Assembly (NCBI RefSeq): GCF_916700565.1
Contig: NZ_CAKAKO010000007.1
Location: 1-64,000, forward strand
Reading direction: 5' to 3'
Length of the DNA stretch: 64,000 nucleotides
Source: Xenophilus sp. Marseille-Q4582
GTDB taxonomy: Bacteria; Pseudomonadota; Gammaproteobacteria; Burkholderiales; Burkholderiaceae_C
Below the pieces are notes generated by a model. It was given only the letters and a program-made list of their open reading frames with translations, was not told where the DNA came from and searched no databases. The position numbers and the translations under genes were made by a program. Below, one piece after another: positions 1 to 7,618 of this stretch (position 1 is the first letter of the stretch; every line of letters begins with the position of its first letter).

Positions 1-105
1 CTGCCCAAGGTCGCCCTGGTCGCCTGCATGCGCAAGCTGTTGACCACGCTCAACGCCATGGCCCGAACCGGCAAACATTGGGATAAATCGCTTCTCGGCG
101 CTTGA
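1..105 (+). CDS. IS110-family transposase, C-terminal end (cut by window edge)
   Basis: The first 34 codons read LPKVALVACMRKLLTTLNAM and then end in TGA at 103-105. This matches the conserved C-terminus of IS110/IS1111 transposases, DEDD/serine recombinase-like enzymes that move a circular intermediate without classical terminal repeats. Only the tail is visible, so whether the element is intact cannot be judged. It sits directly beside the accessory locus that follows and may mark one boundary of it. A palindrome lies 40 bp downstream; IS110 elements often insert beside such dyads, but that link is inference. Confidence 0.75.
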   Translation: MPKVALVACMRKLLTTLNAMARTGKHWDKSLLGA

Positions 106-144
106 CTTCAAAGACGGTTACTCAGAACACACGCCCACTGCAAT

Positions 145-172
145 AACGTTCACCGCATCAGCAGTGAACGTT
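145..172. terminator. perfect 9-bp inverted repeat after the amidohydrolase gene
   Basis: AACGTTCAC (145-153) and GTGAACGTT (164-172) are perfect inverted arms around a 10-nt loop. The dyad lies ten bases beyond the stop codon of the minus-strand amidohydrolase and 40 bp after the transposase stop. It could act as a bidirectional terminator, although the following T-tracts are weak, or it could be an insertion-target dyad. Confidence 0.45.
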
Positions 173-181
173 CTTTATGCA

Positions 182-1549
182 TCAGCGATCAGCCAACCGC
201 CTCATCACCAGATCATCCAGCTCCCGATAGTCCGGCAGCGTGGTGTCGATGGCCCGCCCGCCGCGCAGCACGGTACGGTCGAACTGGTGGCGCGCCAGCA
301 TCTCGGAATAGCTGCGCGCGCGCAGCACCATCAGGTCGGCCGGGGCACCCACTTTCAGCACGCCGCGTTGGCTCAGGCCCATGATGGCCGCGGGCGTGGC
401 GCTGGCGGCGCGGATCCAGTCGCCGAAGGGGTGGTCCAGGTGCAGGATCTTCACCGCCTGGGTGTAGGTGTCCAGCATGTCGTGGTCGCCGTACGCGTAG
501 AAGGGGTCGCGGCAGTTGTCGCCCGCCACGGCCACGGGAATGCCGGCGGCCTTCAGTTCGTGCAGCACCGTCACACCGCGCCAGCGCGGGGTGCGCACGG
601 CGTCCACGCTGCGGTCCTGCAGGTACATGTTGACGGTGGGCAGGCTCACGATGGCGATGCCGGCGTCCCGGCAGGCGGCAAGGGTCTCGGCGATGAATGC
701 GTCGGTCTGCAGCGCCAGCGAGGTGCAGTGGCCGCACAGGATGCGGCCCTTGAAACCCACGGCCACCGCCGCGCGGGCCACGCGGATCAGCGAACGGGCG
801 CGCGGGTCGGTGGATTCGTCCACATGCAGGTCCACGTTCAGCCCGCGCTCGGTCGCGAGCTGGAACAGGCGCGTGATGCTTTCGTCGATCTCCGGTGGCG
901 TGGGCTCGGCCGGGTGGCGCATCGAGCGCGTGACGCAGCCCAGGTTGCCGCCGCTCTCTGCCACGATGTCGGCCAGACGCACACCCTCCTCGGTCAGGAA
1001 CACGTCCACCGGCGCGATGGACGACACCTGCAGGTCGATGCGGCCGGCCCAGGCTTCGCGCATCGCGCGAAAGACCGGGAAGGAGATCTCGGCTTGCGGC
1101 GCCTGCGAGTCCAGGTGCGTGCGGATCGCCACCACGCCCTTGGCATAGGCGGTGCGCAGCGCGAAGTCCATGCGCCGGCGCACGTCTTCGGCATGCCAGT
1201 TCTTCGTGCGGTCCTGCGCCGTGGCTTGGGACGCACCCGCACCGTCGCCCGTGGCGTTGGGCTGGCGCGGCCAGATGTGACCCTTGTCCAGATGGGTGTG
1301 CAGGTCTAGAAAGCCGGGCAGCACCAGCGAGGCATCCAGGTCCGGGCCACGGGCTGCGTCCGTCGCGCCTGCGGGCGCGATGGCGGCAATGCGCCCGGCT
1401 TCGATGGCGAGGTCCAGCGCCACCAGGTCGCCGTCGCCGGCCGGGCGCAGGCGCCCCGCACCGGGGTCCTCGATCAGGCAGCGCGGGGCGCGCACGTGGC
1501 GCAGCACATGACTGTCGCCCGGCGGCGGGGTGAAGAAGCCGTGCGTCAT
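182..1549 (-). CDS. cytosine-deaminase-like amidohydrolase A
   Basis: This 455-aa member of the amidohydrolase superfamily hydrolyses a cyclic amidine or amide ring, as cytosine deaminase, creatinine deaminase and AtzC do. The metal and catalytic motifs are in the expected order: HTHLDKGH near residue 84 (HxH pair), DLHVDES (the HxxE pair, general acid), GHCTSL (His) and GDNCRDPF (metal Asp). No signal peptide is visible, so it is probably cytoplasmic. Its ATG overlaps the stop of the upstream binding-protein gene by four bases, so the two are translationally coupled. A clear paralogue (amidohydrolase B) sits in the right arm at 6254-7600. The substrate is not readable from sequence; a pyrimidine, creatinine or hydantoin-type ring is inferred from context. 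Confidence 0.85.
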   Translation of the reverse strand: MTHGFFTPPPGDSHVLRHVRAPRCLIEDPGAGRLRPAGDGDLVALDLAIEAGRIAAIAPAGATDAARGPDLDASLVLPGFLDLHTHLDKGHIWPRQPNATGDGAGASQATAQDRTKNWHAEDVRRRMDFALRTAYAKGVVAIRTHLDSQAPQAEISFPVFRAMREAWAGRIDLQVSSIAPVDVFLTEEGVRLADIVAESGGNLGCVTRSMRHPAEPTPPEIDESITRLFQLATERGLNVDLHVDESTDPRARSLIRVARAAVAVGFKGRILCGHCTSLALQTDAFIAETLAACRDAGIAIVSLPTVNMYLQDRSVDAVRTPRWRGVTVLHELKAAGIPVAVAGDNCRDPFYAYGDHDMLDTYTQAVKILHLDHPFGDWIRAASATPAAIMGLSQRGVLKVGAPADLMVLRARSYSEMLARHQFDRTVLRGGRAIDTTLPDYRELDDLVMRRLADR

Positions 1550-2595
1550 GCGTTCTTCTTTCCGGCCACGAATTGCAGCGTGTAGGCGGTTTGAATGTCC
1601 ACGCCCGGCTTCTGCGCGCCGGCCGCGACCATGGCGTCGTAGAAACTCTTCCAGCGTGCTTCGCTCATGGTGCCGATGCCCTTGACCCGCGTGTCGGCGG
1701 TTTCGACCAGGCCGTATTGCTTCATGGCGCCGATGGCATAGGCGATGGTGTCGGCGCCCATCTGCGGGTTGCTCTTCTGGATCATCGCGTTGGCGGCCGA
1801 CGCATCACCGTTCAGGTAGCCGGCCCAGCCTTTGGCGGTGGCGGTGACGAAGCGCTGCACCAGTTCGGGCTGCTCCTTCACCATCTTCGGCACGGCGATG
1901 GTGACGTTGGCGTAGTTGTCGAAGCCTTGATCGGCCAGCAAGTGGATGACCGGCTCCACGCCCGACTTGCGCGCATTGAAGGGCTCGCTGGTCAGGTAGC
2001 CCTGGACGGTGGCCTGCCTGTCCACCAGCCAGGGCGCCAGGCTGAAGGCATAGGGACGCAACTGATCCTCGGTCAGGCCGAACTTCGCCTTCAGCCACAG
2101 CCAGTAGGTCTGGCGGCCCGTGGTGGCGACCAGGATGGGCTTGCCCTTCAGGGCGGCCAGCGTGTCATTGCCGGTGCCCGGGTGCGACATCAGCACGCGC
2201 GGGTCCTTCTGGAAGAAGGCCGCGATGGCCACGGCGGGGAGTTTGTCCTGCGCAAAGGCGAAGGTGCGGAAGCTGTCGGCGTCGGCAAAGTCGCAGGTGC
2301 CGGCCATGAACAGCTGCATCACGTTGACCTGCGGGCCGCCGGGCCGGATCTCGACGTCCAGCCCGTGTTCCTTGTAGATGCCGGTGGCCTGCGCGTGGTA
2401 CAGGCCGCCGTGCTCGGCCTGGGCCAGCCAGCCGGTCTGGTAGCTGATCTTGGTGAGGCCCTGCGCGGTGGCGCGCGGCAGGAAGGCCGGCAGGTGCGAC
2501 ACCAGCGCGGCACCGCCCAGGGCGGCCAGCGTGCGGCGGCGGCTCAGGCCGATGGGCGCCTGTGAAAGAGAGGCAGGGGGCATGCGGGCGTTCAT
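1546..2595 (-). CDS. NMT1/THI5-like ABC substrate-binding protein A
   Basis: A 349-aa periplasmic binding protein of the NitT/TauT/NMT1 group, which captures small anions or pyrimidine-like ligands. The N-terminus carries a twin-arginine-like motif (LSRRRTLAALGGAAL) and an A-x-A cleavage region near residue 44. The mature part contains AQAEHGGLYHAQATGIYKE and GGPQVNVMQL, hallmarks shared with the second binding protein at 8613-9614. The start at 2595 has GAGGA a few bases upstream. No ATPase or permease lies in this left arm, so it must use the translocator of the right arm or an unlinked one. It sits between the FAD oxidase (29-bp gap) and amidohydrolase A (4-bp overlap). Confidence 0.88.
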   Translation of the reverse strand: MNARMPPASLSQAPIGLSRRRTLAALGGAALVSHLPAFLPRATAQGLTKISYQTGWLAQAEHGGLYHAQATGIYKEHGLDVEIRPGGPQVNVMQLFMAGTCDFADADSFRTFAFAQDKLPAVAIAAFFQKDPRVLMSHPGTGNDTLAALKGKPILVATTGRQTYWLWLKAKFGLTEDQLRPYAFSLAPWLVDRQATVQGYLTSEPFNARKSGVEPVIHLLADQGFDNYANVTIAVPKMVKEQPELVQRFVTATAKGWAGYLNGDASAANAMIQKSNPQMGADTIAYAIGAMKQYGLVETADTRVKGIGTMSEARWKSFYDAMVAAGAQKPGVDIQTAYTLQFVAGKKNA

Positions 2596-2624
2596 GGTGG
2601 GTCCTCGGAGTGGCGGATCGGGGA

Positions 2625-4088
2625 TCAGGCCGCGCTGGCCTCTGCTTGCTCGGCCACGGCGGCGGGCGCCACGGCGGGCTCCTGCGCATCGGCCCCGCCG
2701 CGAAAGCGCCAGCCCGCACTGGGCAGCGCACCGCCCGTGCTCTGCTGGGCGGCGCCGGCGTCGAAGCGCAGCTTGCCGGGGTTCATCAGGCCCAGCGGGT
2801 CCATCGCCTGCTTGAAGGCGGCGTCGGCGCCGCCCAGCGACTTCATGCCGCCTTCCTTGACCAGGAAGGTGTGGTTGTTGGCGACCATGGCGCCGTCCTC
2901 GGCCATGCCGCGCATCACCTCGGCCAGATGTGCCTCGCCTTCGTAGCGGAAGAAGGGCGAGCCCTGGAAGCTGAGCTTGCCGTCGAAGCGCTTGGCCTCG
3001 AAGTGCATGCCCAGCAGGTGCGAGAAGCGCTGGTGGCTGCGGCCAATGGCGCCCACCAGGTCCGGGTCCAGGTACAGGCCCACGTTGCTCACCACCTCGG
3101 GATGCTCGCGGTTCACATGCATGCGCGTGTGGCCCCAGCTCATCTCGTAGAGCGGGATGCGGTAGGGCGCCTCGCCTTCCGGCGCCTCGCTGGTGACGAG
3201 TCCGCCGAACTCTTGCACCAGCGCCTGGAAGGCCTCCATGAAGGGCGCCGCGACCATCGCCAGCACCATGCCTTCGCAGTCGTCGCGGCCGTAAGGCCGC
3301 AGCACGCGCATCATGCGCCAGATGGGGCCGCCGATGACGCTGACCAGCTTCTTCGGGACGCCGTCGCTGGTGGCCAGCGCATGCGCGAAGCGCACCGAAG
3401 TCATGAACTCCGGGAACACGACCACGGCCTCGCGCCAGGGCCAGGCCGGCGCCAGCGGCATCTCGACCTCGGTGATGATGCCGTTGCTGCCGTAGGCGTG
3501 ATGCGCGAGGTTTACGTCGTCACCGCGCAGTTGCACCACGCGCGGCTCGGCTTCCACGCTCACCACTTCCAGGCCCAGGATGTTGCCGCGGTCGCGCAGG
3601 ATGCCCCATTCACAACTGCCCACGCCCGCGTGGCCGCCGCCGACGAAGCCGCCCAGCGTGGCGACCTTCTTGGTGGACGAATGGATGCGCAGCTCCCAAC
3701 CCAGCGGCCGCGTGGCCTCGTCGATGTGGGACAGGCGCGCGCCGGCTTCGGCGCGCAGGCGGCCGGGCTCCTGCCACAGCACGCGCGACAGCGCGGTCAT
3801 GTCGACCATCGCGCCGCCGGCCAGCGGAATGCCCTGGCCGAAGTTGCAGGTGCCGGCGCCGCGCATCACCAGCGGCATGCGCGTGCGCGCCGCGGCGGCG
3901 GCCACGCGCAGCACGTCGGCCTTGTGGCGTGGCTGCACGATGACGTCGGCCACATGCGCCAGCGCGTCGTCCTTCATCACGGGGCTGAAGTTGGCTGTCA
4001 TGTCGCGGCTCTTGCGGCGCACGATGTCGGGGTCTGAAATGGCGGGGACGTCGCCCAGCGCGGCAAGGAAGGCAGCGGTGTCGTTCAT
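2625..4088 (-). CDS. FAD-linked oxidase A (GlcD/PCMH type)
   Basis: A 487-aa flavoprotein with an N-terminal PCMH-type FAD-binding domain (GAGTCNFGQGIPLAGG, then a glycine-rich TLGGFVGGGHAGVGS stretch) and a C-terminal oxidase domain ending in MDPLGLMNPGKLRF, as in GlcD/D-lactate dehydrogenase relatives. I chose the ATG at 4088, because the longer open frame to 4169 has no family similarity and the 4088 start has GAGAA upstream. It is first in the left arm and divergent from the MarR gene. A paralogue lies at 11573-12937. Oxidation of a hydroxylated or ring intermediate is plausible; the substrate is unknown. Confidence 0.85.
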   Translation of the reverse strand: MNDTAAFLAALGDVPAISDPDIVRRKSRDMTANFSPVMKDDALAHVADVIVQPRHKADVLRVAAAAARTRMPLVMRGAGTCNFGQGIPLAGGAMVDMTALSRVLWQEPGRLRAEAGARLSHIDEATRPLGWELRIHSSTKKVATLGGFVGGGHAGVGSCEWGILRDRGNILGLEVVSVEAEPRVVQLRGDDVNLAHHAYGSNGIITEVEMPLAPAWPWREAVVVFPEFMTSVRFAHALATSDGVPKKLVSVIGGPIWRMMRVLRPYGRDDCEGMVLAMVAAPFMEAFQALVQEFGGLVTSEAPEGEAPYRIPLYEMSWGHTRMHVNREHPEVVSNVGLYLDPDLVGAIGRSHQRFSHLLGMHFEAKRFDGKLSFQGSPFFRYEGEAHLAEVMRGMAEDGAMVANNHTFLVKEGGMKSLGGADAAFKQAMDPLGLMNPGKLRFDAGAAQQSTGGALPSAGWRFRGGADAQEPAVAPAAVAEQAEASAA

Positions 4089-4162
4089 GCCTGGGTTCTC
4101 TTTCTCATGGTTTGAACAAAGGAATGGCGCCGTCGCTGCGGGGCGAGAGCCGCGGCCCACGC

Positions 4163-4174
4163 GGTGCATGCACC
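4163..4174. promoter_or_regulatory. 12-bp perfect palindrome between oxidase A and marR
   Basis: GGTGCATGCACC is a perfect 12-bp palindrome in the 223-bp divergent region. It lies 75 bp upstream of the FAD oxidase start and 138 bp upstream of the MarR start. MarR proteins bind short palindromes in divergent promoters, so this is a candidate operator. I do not see a second copy. Confidence 0.35.
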
Positions 4175-4311
4175 ACGGTGGACGCGGACCCTGGGCTTGT
4201 CACGTCGTCTCTTCAAGCGGTGCAAGGAGCATGCCTATGCGTGAAAATGCACACATCTCCAGGCGCGGCCCGCAATGTGCGTGAGGTGCCGCGAAAGGAA
4301 GGCGCACGCTG

Positions 4312-4743
4312 ATGGAACTCGAAGACCACCTCTTCTTTCTCTGCACCCAGGTGGTGTACCGGCGCGACCGCGCCATCAACGACGCGCTGCGCCCACTGGG
4401 CATGCTCAACACCGAGTGGCGCACGCTGGGCACGCTGGTGCGCAAAGGGCCGCAGACCATGCAGGAGCTGGCGCAGTGGACCGCCTACGAACGCACCCGG
4501 CTCACACGCATCCTGCACGGCATGGAAGAACGCGGCTGGGTCGAGCGCACCGGCGCCGCGCACGACGGGCGCGCCGTGCTGGTGCGCATCGCGCCGCGTG
4601 GCAAGAAAGCCCATGCCGAAGCCGAAGCGGCCGTGGAGGCGCTGACGCAGGACGTGCTGTCGGTGTGCTCCCCCGCCGAGGTGGCGCGGGTGCGCAAGTC
4701 GCTGCAGGCGATGCGGGCGCAGCTGATGCGTGCCGGGCATTGA
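4312..4743 (+). CDS. MarR-family transcriptional regulator
   Basis: A 143-aa winged-helix repressor of MarR size and layout: helices around EWRTLGTLVRKGPQTMQELA, a recognition-helix region TAYERTRLTRILHGMEERGW, and the wing DRR-like segment AHDGRAVLVRIAPRGKK. GGAAGG precedes the ATG at a normal distance. It is divergent from the left arm and stands immediately upstream of the TetR gene. MarR proteins typically sense aromatic or small organic ligands and repress a divergent operon, so it probably controls the left arm and itself. The ligand is unknown. Confidence 0.9.
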   Translation: MELEDHLFFLCTQVVYRRDRAINDALRPLGMLNTEWRTLGTLVRKGPQTMQELAQWTAYERTRLTRILHGMEERGWVERTGAAHDGRAVLVRIAPRGKKAHAEAEAAVEALTQDVLSVCSPAEVARVRKSLQAMRAQLMRAGH

Positions 4744-4792
4744 CGCCGGCGCGGCGGCCCGCGGCGCTTATATTCAGCCCCCTGTTGCCCCC

Positions 4793-5482
4793 ATGACCAC
4801 CGCTTCCGACACGCCCGACACCTTCCTGGCCCATGCGCCGGCGCGCGCGCTCTCGGCCCGGCGCAGCTCGTCGCGCGTGCGCCAGGGGCGCGAGCGCATC
4901 CTGGCGGACATCCGCGCGGCAGCCATCACGGAGTTCAGCCAGAACGGGCTCAAGGGCACGTCCACCCAGGCCATCGCCGACCGCGCCGGCCTCACCAAGC
5001 CACAGCTGCACTACTACATCACCGGCAAGGAAGAGCTCTACAACGAGCTGCTGATGCAGGTGCTGCACGACTGGAAGGTGGTGTTCGCGTTCGACGAGCG
5101 CAGCGACGACCCGGCGCGCGTGCTGGAGGCCTATGTCCGCCAGAAGCTGGACCACGCCTTCGACCACCCTGAGATGTCGCGCATCTTCACGCGCGAAGTG
5201 CTGGACGGCGGGCGCAACCTGGAGCGCTTCTGGCCGCTGTCGCGCCAGTGGACGCAGAAGAAGATCGACATCATCAACGGCTGGATCGCCCGCGGCCGGA
5301 TGCGCCCGCTGGACGCCATGCTGCTGCTGCAGCACATCTGGGCCATGACCCAGTACCACGCCGATTACGCACTGCAGGCGCGCGCGATGGCCCGGCGCGG
5401 CGAGGGCGCCGCGCTCGAGCGCGAGGCCGTGGCGCGCGAGCTGGTCGACTTCGTGCTCGCGGGCTGCGCCATCCGCCGCTGA
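4793..5482 (+). CDS. RutR-like TetR-family regulator
   Basis: A 229-aa TetR protein. The N-terminal helix-turn-helix spans about residues 38-85 (GTSTQAIADRAGLTKPQLHY). The ligand domain resembles E. coli RutR: YYITGKEELYNELLMQVLHD aligns with the RutR segment after its HTH, YVRQKLDHAFDHPEMSRIF aligns with its next helix, and HIWAMTQYHADYALQ is close to the RutR IWASTQHYADFAVQ segment. RutR senses uracil/thymine and controls pyrimidine catabolism. The ATG at 4793 was preferred over a GTG at 4730 that would overlap marR. A TATATT element lies just upstream. The TGACCA/TGGTCA dyad at 5619-5645 is its likely operator. Confidence 0.88.
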   Translation: MTTASDTPDTFLAHAPARALSARRSSSRVRQGRERILADIRAAAITEFSQNGLKGTSTQAIADRAGLTKPQLHYYITGKEELYNELLMQVLHDWKVVFAFDERSDDPARVLEAYVRQKLDHAFDHPEMSRIFTREVLDGGRNLERFWPLSRQWTQKKIDIINGWIARGRMRPLDAMLLLQHIWAMTQYHADYALQARAMARRGEGAALEREAVARELVDFVLAGCAIRR

Positions 5483-5618
5483 GAGGCTGAGCCGGCGCCG
5501 GCCTGGGCCTGCCGTGCCCGCGCGCTCCATTCCCTGATCCGGGCCGCCGCGCACCACAGCGGCGCATGCGCGCCCGTGCGCACCCCCGCCAACCCTGGCA
5601 CGTGACTTGCGTGAACTC

Positions 5619-5645
5619 TGACCAGTTGCTCTGATTAACTGGTCA
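5619..5645. promoter_or_regulatory. RutR-type operator over the right-arm promoter
   Basis: TGACCAGTT (5619-5627) and AACTGGTCA (5637-5645) are perfect 9-bp inverted arms around a 9-bp spacer. The outer half-sites TGACCA/TGGTCA are those of the known RutR box (TTGACCA-NN-TGGTCAA), but spaced further apart. A weak promoter overlaps it: TTGCGT at 5607-5612, 17 bp, TCTGAT at 5630-5635. The dyad ends six bases before the quinone reductase ATG, so binding would block transcription of the right arm. Confidence 0.6.
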
Positions 5646-5651
5646 AGCCCC

Positions 5652-6239
5652 ATGCGAGTGCTCGTCATCTACTGCCACCCGGTCGAAACCAGCTTTGCCG
5701 CCGCCCTGCACCAGCAGGTGCTGGACAGCCTGCGCGCCGCCGGCCACGAGGTGGACGACTGCGACCTCTACGCCGAGGGCTTCAACCCCGTGATGTCGCG
5801 CGAAGAGCGCCTGGGTTACCACGACGTGCCCGCCAACCGCGCCCCGCTGCAAAGCTACATCGACCGCCTGCACCGCGCCGAGGCCATCGTGTTCTGCTTC
5901 CCGACCTGGTGCTTCGGCCTGCCGGCCATGCTCAAGGGCTGGTTCGACCGCATCCTGATGCCGGGCGTGGCCTTCGACATCAGCGACCCGGCCAACGTCA
6001 GGCCCATGCTCACGAACATCCAGCGCATCAGCGCCGTCGTGACCTACGGCCGCCCGCGCTGGATGGCCTGGTACATGGGCGATCCGCCGCGCAAGATCAT
6101 CACGCGCTACATGAAGCGGCTGACGGCCGCGCAGGCCCGCGTGGACTACCACGCCCACTACCACATGAACGTGGCCACGCGCGAGCAGCTGTCGCGCTTC
6201 AAGGCGCGCGTGGGCCAGGCCATGGCCCGGCTGGCTTGA
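5652..6239 (+). CDS. flavodoxin-fold NAD(P)H:quinone oxidoreductase family protein
   Basis: A 195-aa Flavodoxin_2-type protein related to NQO1/KefF/MdaB. It shows the N-terminal beta strand and phosphate loop (MRVLVIYCHPVETSFAAALH), a central FCFPTWCFGLPAMLKGWFDR segment that binds FMN/FAD in this family, and a typical length. It would transfer two electrons from NAD(P)H to a quinone or flavin. It is first in the right arm, directly behind the RutR-type operator. It may recycle reduced flavin or detoxify a quinoid intermediate; this role is inferred. No Shine-Dalgarno sequence is obvious before the ATG. Confidence 0.85.
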   Translation: MRVLVIYCHPVETSFAAALHQQVLDSLRAAGHEVDDCDLYAEGFNPVMSREERLGYHDVPANRAPLQSYIDRLHRAEAIVFCFPTWCFGLPAMLKGWFDRILMPGVAFDISDPANVRPMLTNIQRISAVVTYGRPRWMAWYMGDPPRKIITRYMKRLTAAQARVDYHAHYHMNVATREQLSRFKARVGQAMARLA

Positions 6240-6253
6240 GCGGACCACAGGCC

Positions 6254-7600
6254 ATGCAAACGCCCATGCCCGCACATCTGCAACAGGTGCGCCTGCCGCG
6301 CTGGCTGTTGCCCAGCGACTGGCCACAGATCCAGGGTCACCCGGCGCCGGCGCAACTGGGCCTCTCGCAAGGCCGCATCACTGCGCTGACGCCCGCCGCG
6401 CAGGCACAGCCCGCCCACAGCGGCTGGAACCTGCACGGCGCGCTGGCCCTGCCCGGCTTCGTCGACGCGCACGTGCACCTGGACAAGACCTTCACGCTGC
6501 CGCGCATCCCGCACGTCGAACCCGGCCTGCTCGGCGCCATCGAGGCCATGATGACCGACCGCGCTGGCTGGACCGCCGAGGACGTGCGCCAGCGCGCCGA
6601 ACGCGCCCTGCACTGGGCCTGGGAAGCCGGCAGCACGCGCCTGCGCACCCATGTGGACTGGTGGGAGCCCGACCGGGTGCCCGTGGCCTGGCCCGTGCTG
6701 CGCGAACTGGCGCAGGCCTGGCGCGGCCGCGTGCGGCTGGAGCGCGTGAGCCTGATGCGCCTGGCCTTCTACGAAGACGCCGCGCAGGCCGACCGGCTCG
6801 CGCGCACGGTGGCCGCCAGCGGGCCCGACGCGCTGCTGGGCGGCTTCGTCCACACCGCGCACTGGAACGAGACCGGGCTGCGCCACCTGCTGCGGGCCGC
6901 GCAACGCCACGACCTGGATGTGGACCTGCACGTGGACGAGGAGCTGGAGCCCTCGGCCCATGGCCTGGCGACACTTGCCCGCCTCACGCGCGAGATCGGC
7001 TTCACCGGCCGCGTGGTCTGCGGCCATGTGTGCGCGCTGGCCGCGCAGGACGAGGCCACCGCGCTGCGAACGCTGGACGCCGTGGCGCGCGCGCCGATCA
7101 CGCTGGTGTCGCTGCCCGCCACCAACCTGCTGCTGCAGGACGCCGTCACCGGCCGCACGCCGCGCCAGCGCGGCCTGACGCTGGTGAAGGAGGCACGCGA
7201 GCGCGGCATCCCGCGGCTGCTGGCCAGCGACAACGTGCAGGACCCGTTCTGCCGCCTGGGCAGCTACGACCCCGTCGAGGCGCTGGCCATCGGCGCGCTG
7301 GTGGGCCAGCTGCCCGATCCCTTCGACACCTGGTCCGAAGCGCTGTGCCGCGCCGACTGGCTGGAGCGCGCGCCCGCCGCCGTGCAGGCGCCTTCGCTGA
7401 TCGGCGCCCCGGCCGACCTGGTGCTGTTCGCCGACGCCGACATGCACGGCTTCCCGTCGCGCGCCGCGCGCCGCGTGGTGCTGCGCGACGGCCGCCTGGC
7501 GCACGGCCAGCCGCCTGCGGGCTGGCTGCCGTCCGCGGCCCATGCGGCCCATGCGGCCCACGCGGCGCCCGCGCCGGCCTCCTCCTTCGTCCTTTCCTGA
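6254..7600 (+). CDS. cytosine-deaminase-like amidohydrolase B
   Basis: A 448-aa paralogue of amidohydrolase A. The ordered motifs are DAHVHLDKTF (HxH), DLHVDEEL (HxxE), GHVCAL (His) and SDNVQDPF (metal Asp). The family includes cytosine deaminase, creatinine deaminase and N-isopropylammelide hydrolase AtzC, all of which cut C-N bonds in small rings. I took the ATG at 6254, 14 bp after the quinone reductase stop; the frame is open further upstream inside that gene, but without homology. The C-terminus has an odd low-complexity AAHAAHAAHAAP tail encoded by a 9-bp tandem repeat. Substrate unknown. Confidence 0.85.
   Translation: MQTPMPAHLQQVRLPRWLLPSDWPQIQGHPAPAQLGLSQGRITALTPAAQAQPAHSGWNLHGALALPGFVDAHVHLDKTFTLPRIPHVEPGLLGAIEAMMTDRAGWTAEDVRQRAERALHWAWEAGSTRLRTHVDWWEPDRVPVAWPVLRELAQAWRGRVRLERVSLMRLAFYEDAAQADRLARTVAASGPDALLGGFVHTAHWNETGLRHLLRAAQRHDLDVDLHVDEELEPSAHGLATLARLTREIGFTGRVVCGHVCALAAQDEATALRTLDAVARAPITLVSLPATNLLLQDAVTGRTPRQRGLTLVKEARERGIPRLLASDNVQDPFCRLGSYDPVEALAIGALVGQLPDPFDTWSEALCRADWLERAPAAVQAPSLIGAPADLVLFADADMHGFPSRAARRVVLRDGRLAHGQPPAGWLPSAAHAAHAAHAAPAPASSFVLS
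7535..7561 (+). repeat. 9-bp tandem repeat in the amidohydrolase B tail
   Basis: Three consecutive copies of GCGGCCCAT (the last with C in place of T) encode the AAHAAHAAH tail of amidohydrolase B. The same 9-mer recurs at the N-terminus of the RhlE-like gene near 37146-37154 on the other strand. It looks like local slippage, with no sign of function. Confidence 0.7.
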
Positions 7601-7618
7601 ACCCAGCGAGACATTCCC

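Noticed and set aside
7535-7561. The GCGGCCCAT repeat shared with the RhlE-like gene as a mobile or regulatory element
   Set aside because: It is a 9-bp GC-rich slippage unit coding AAH in both genes. Chance recurrence is likely.
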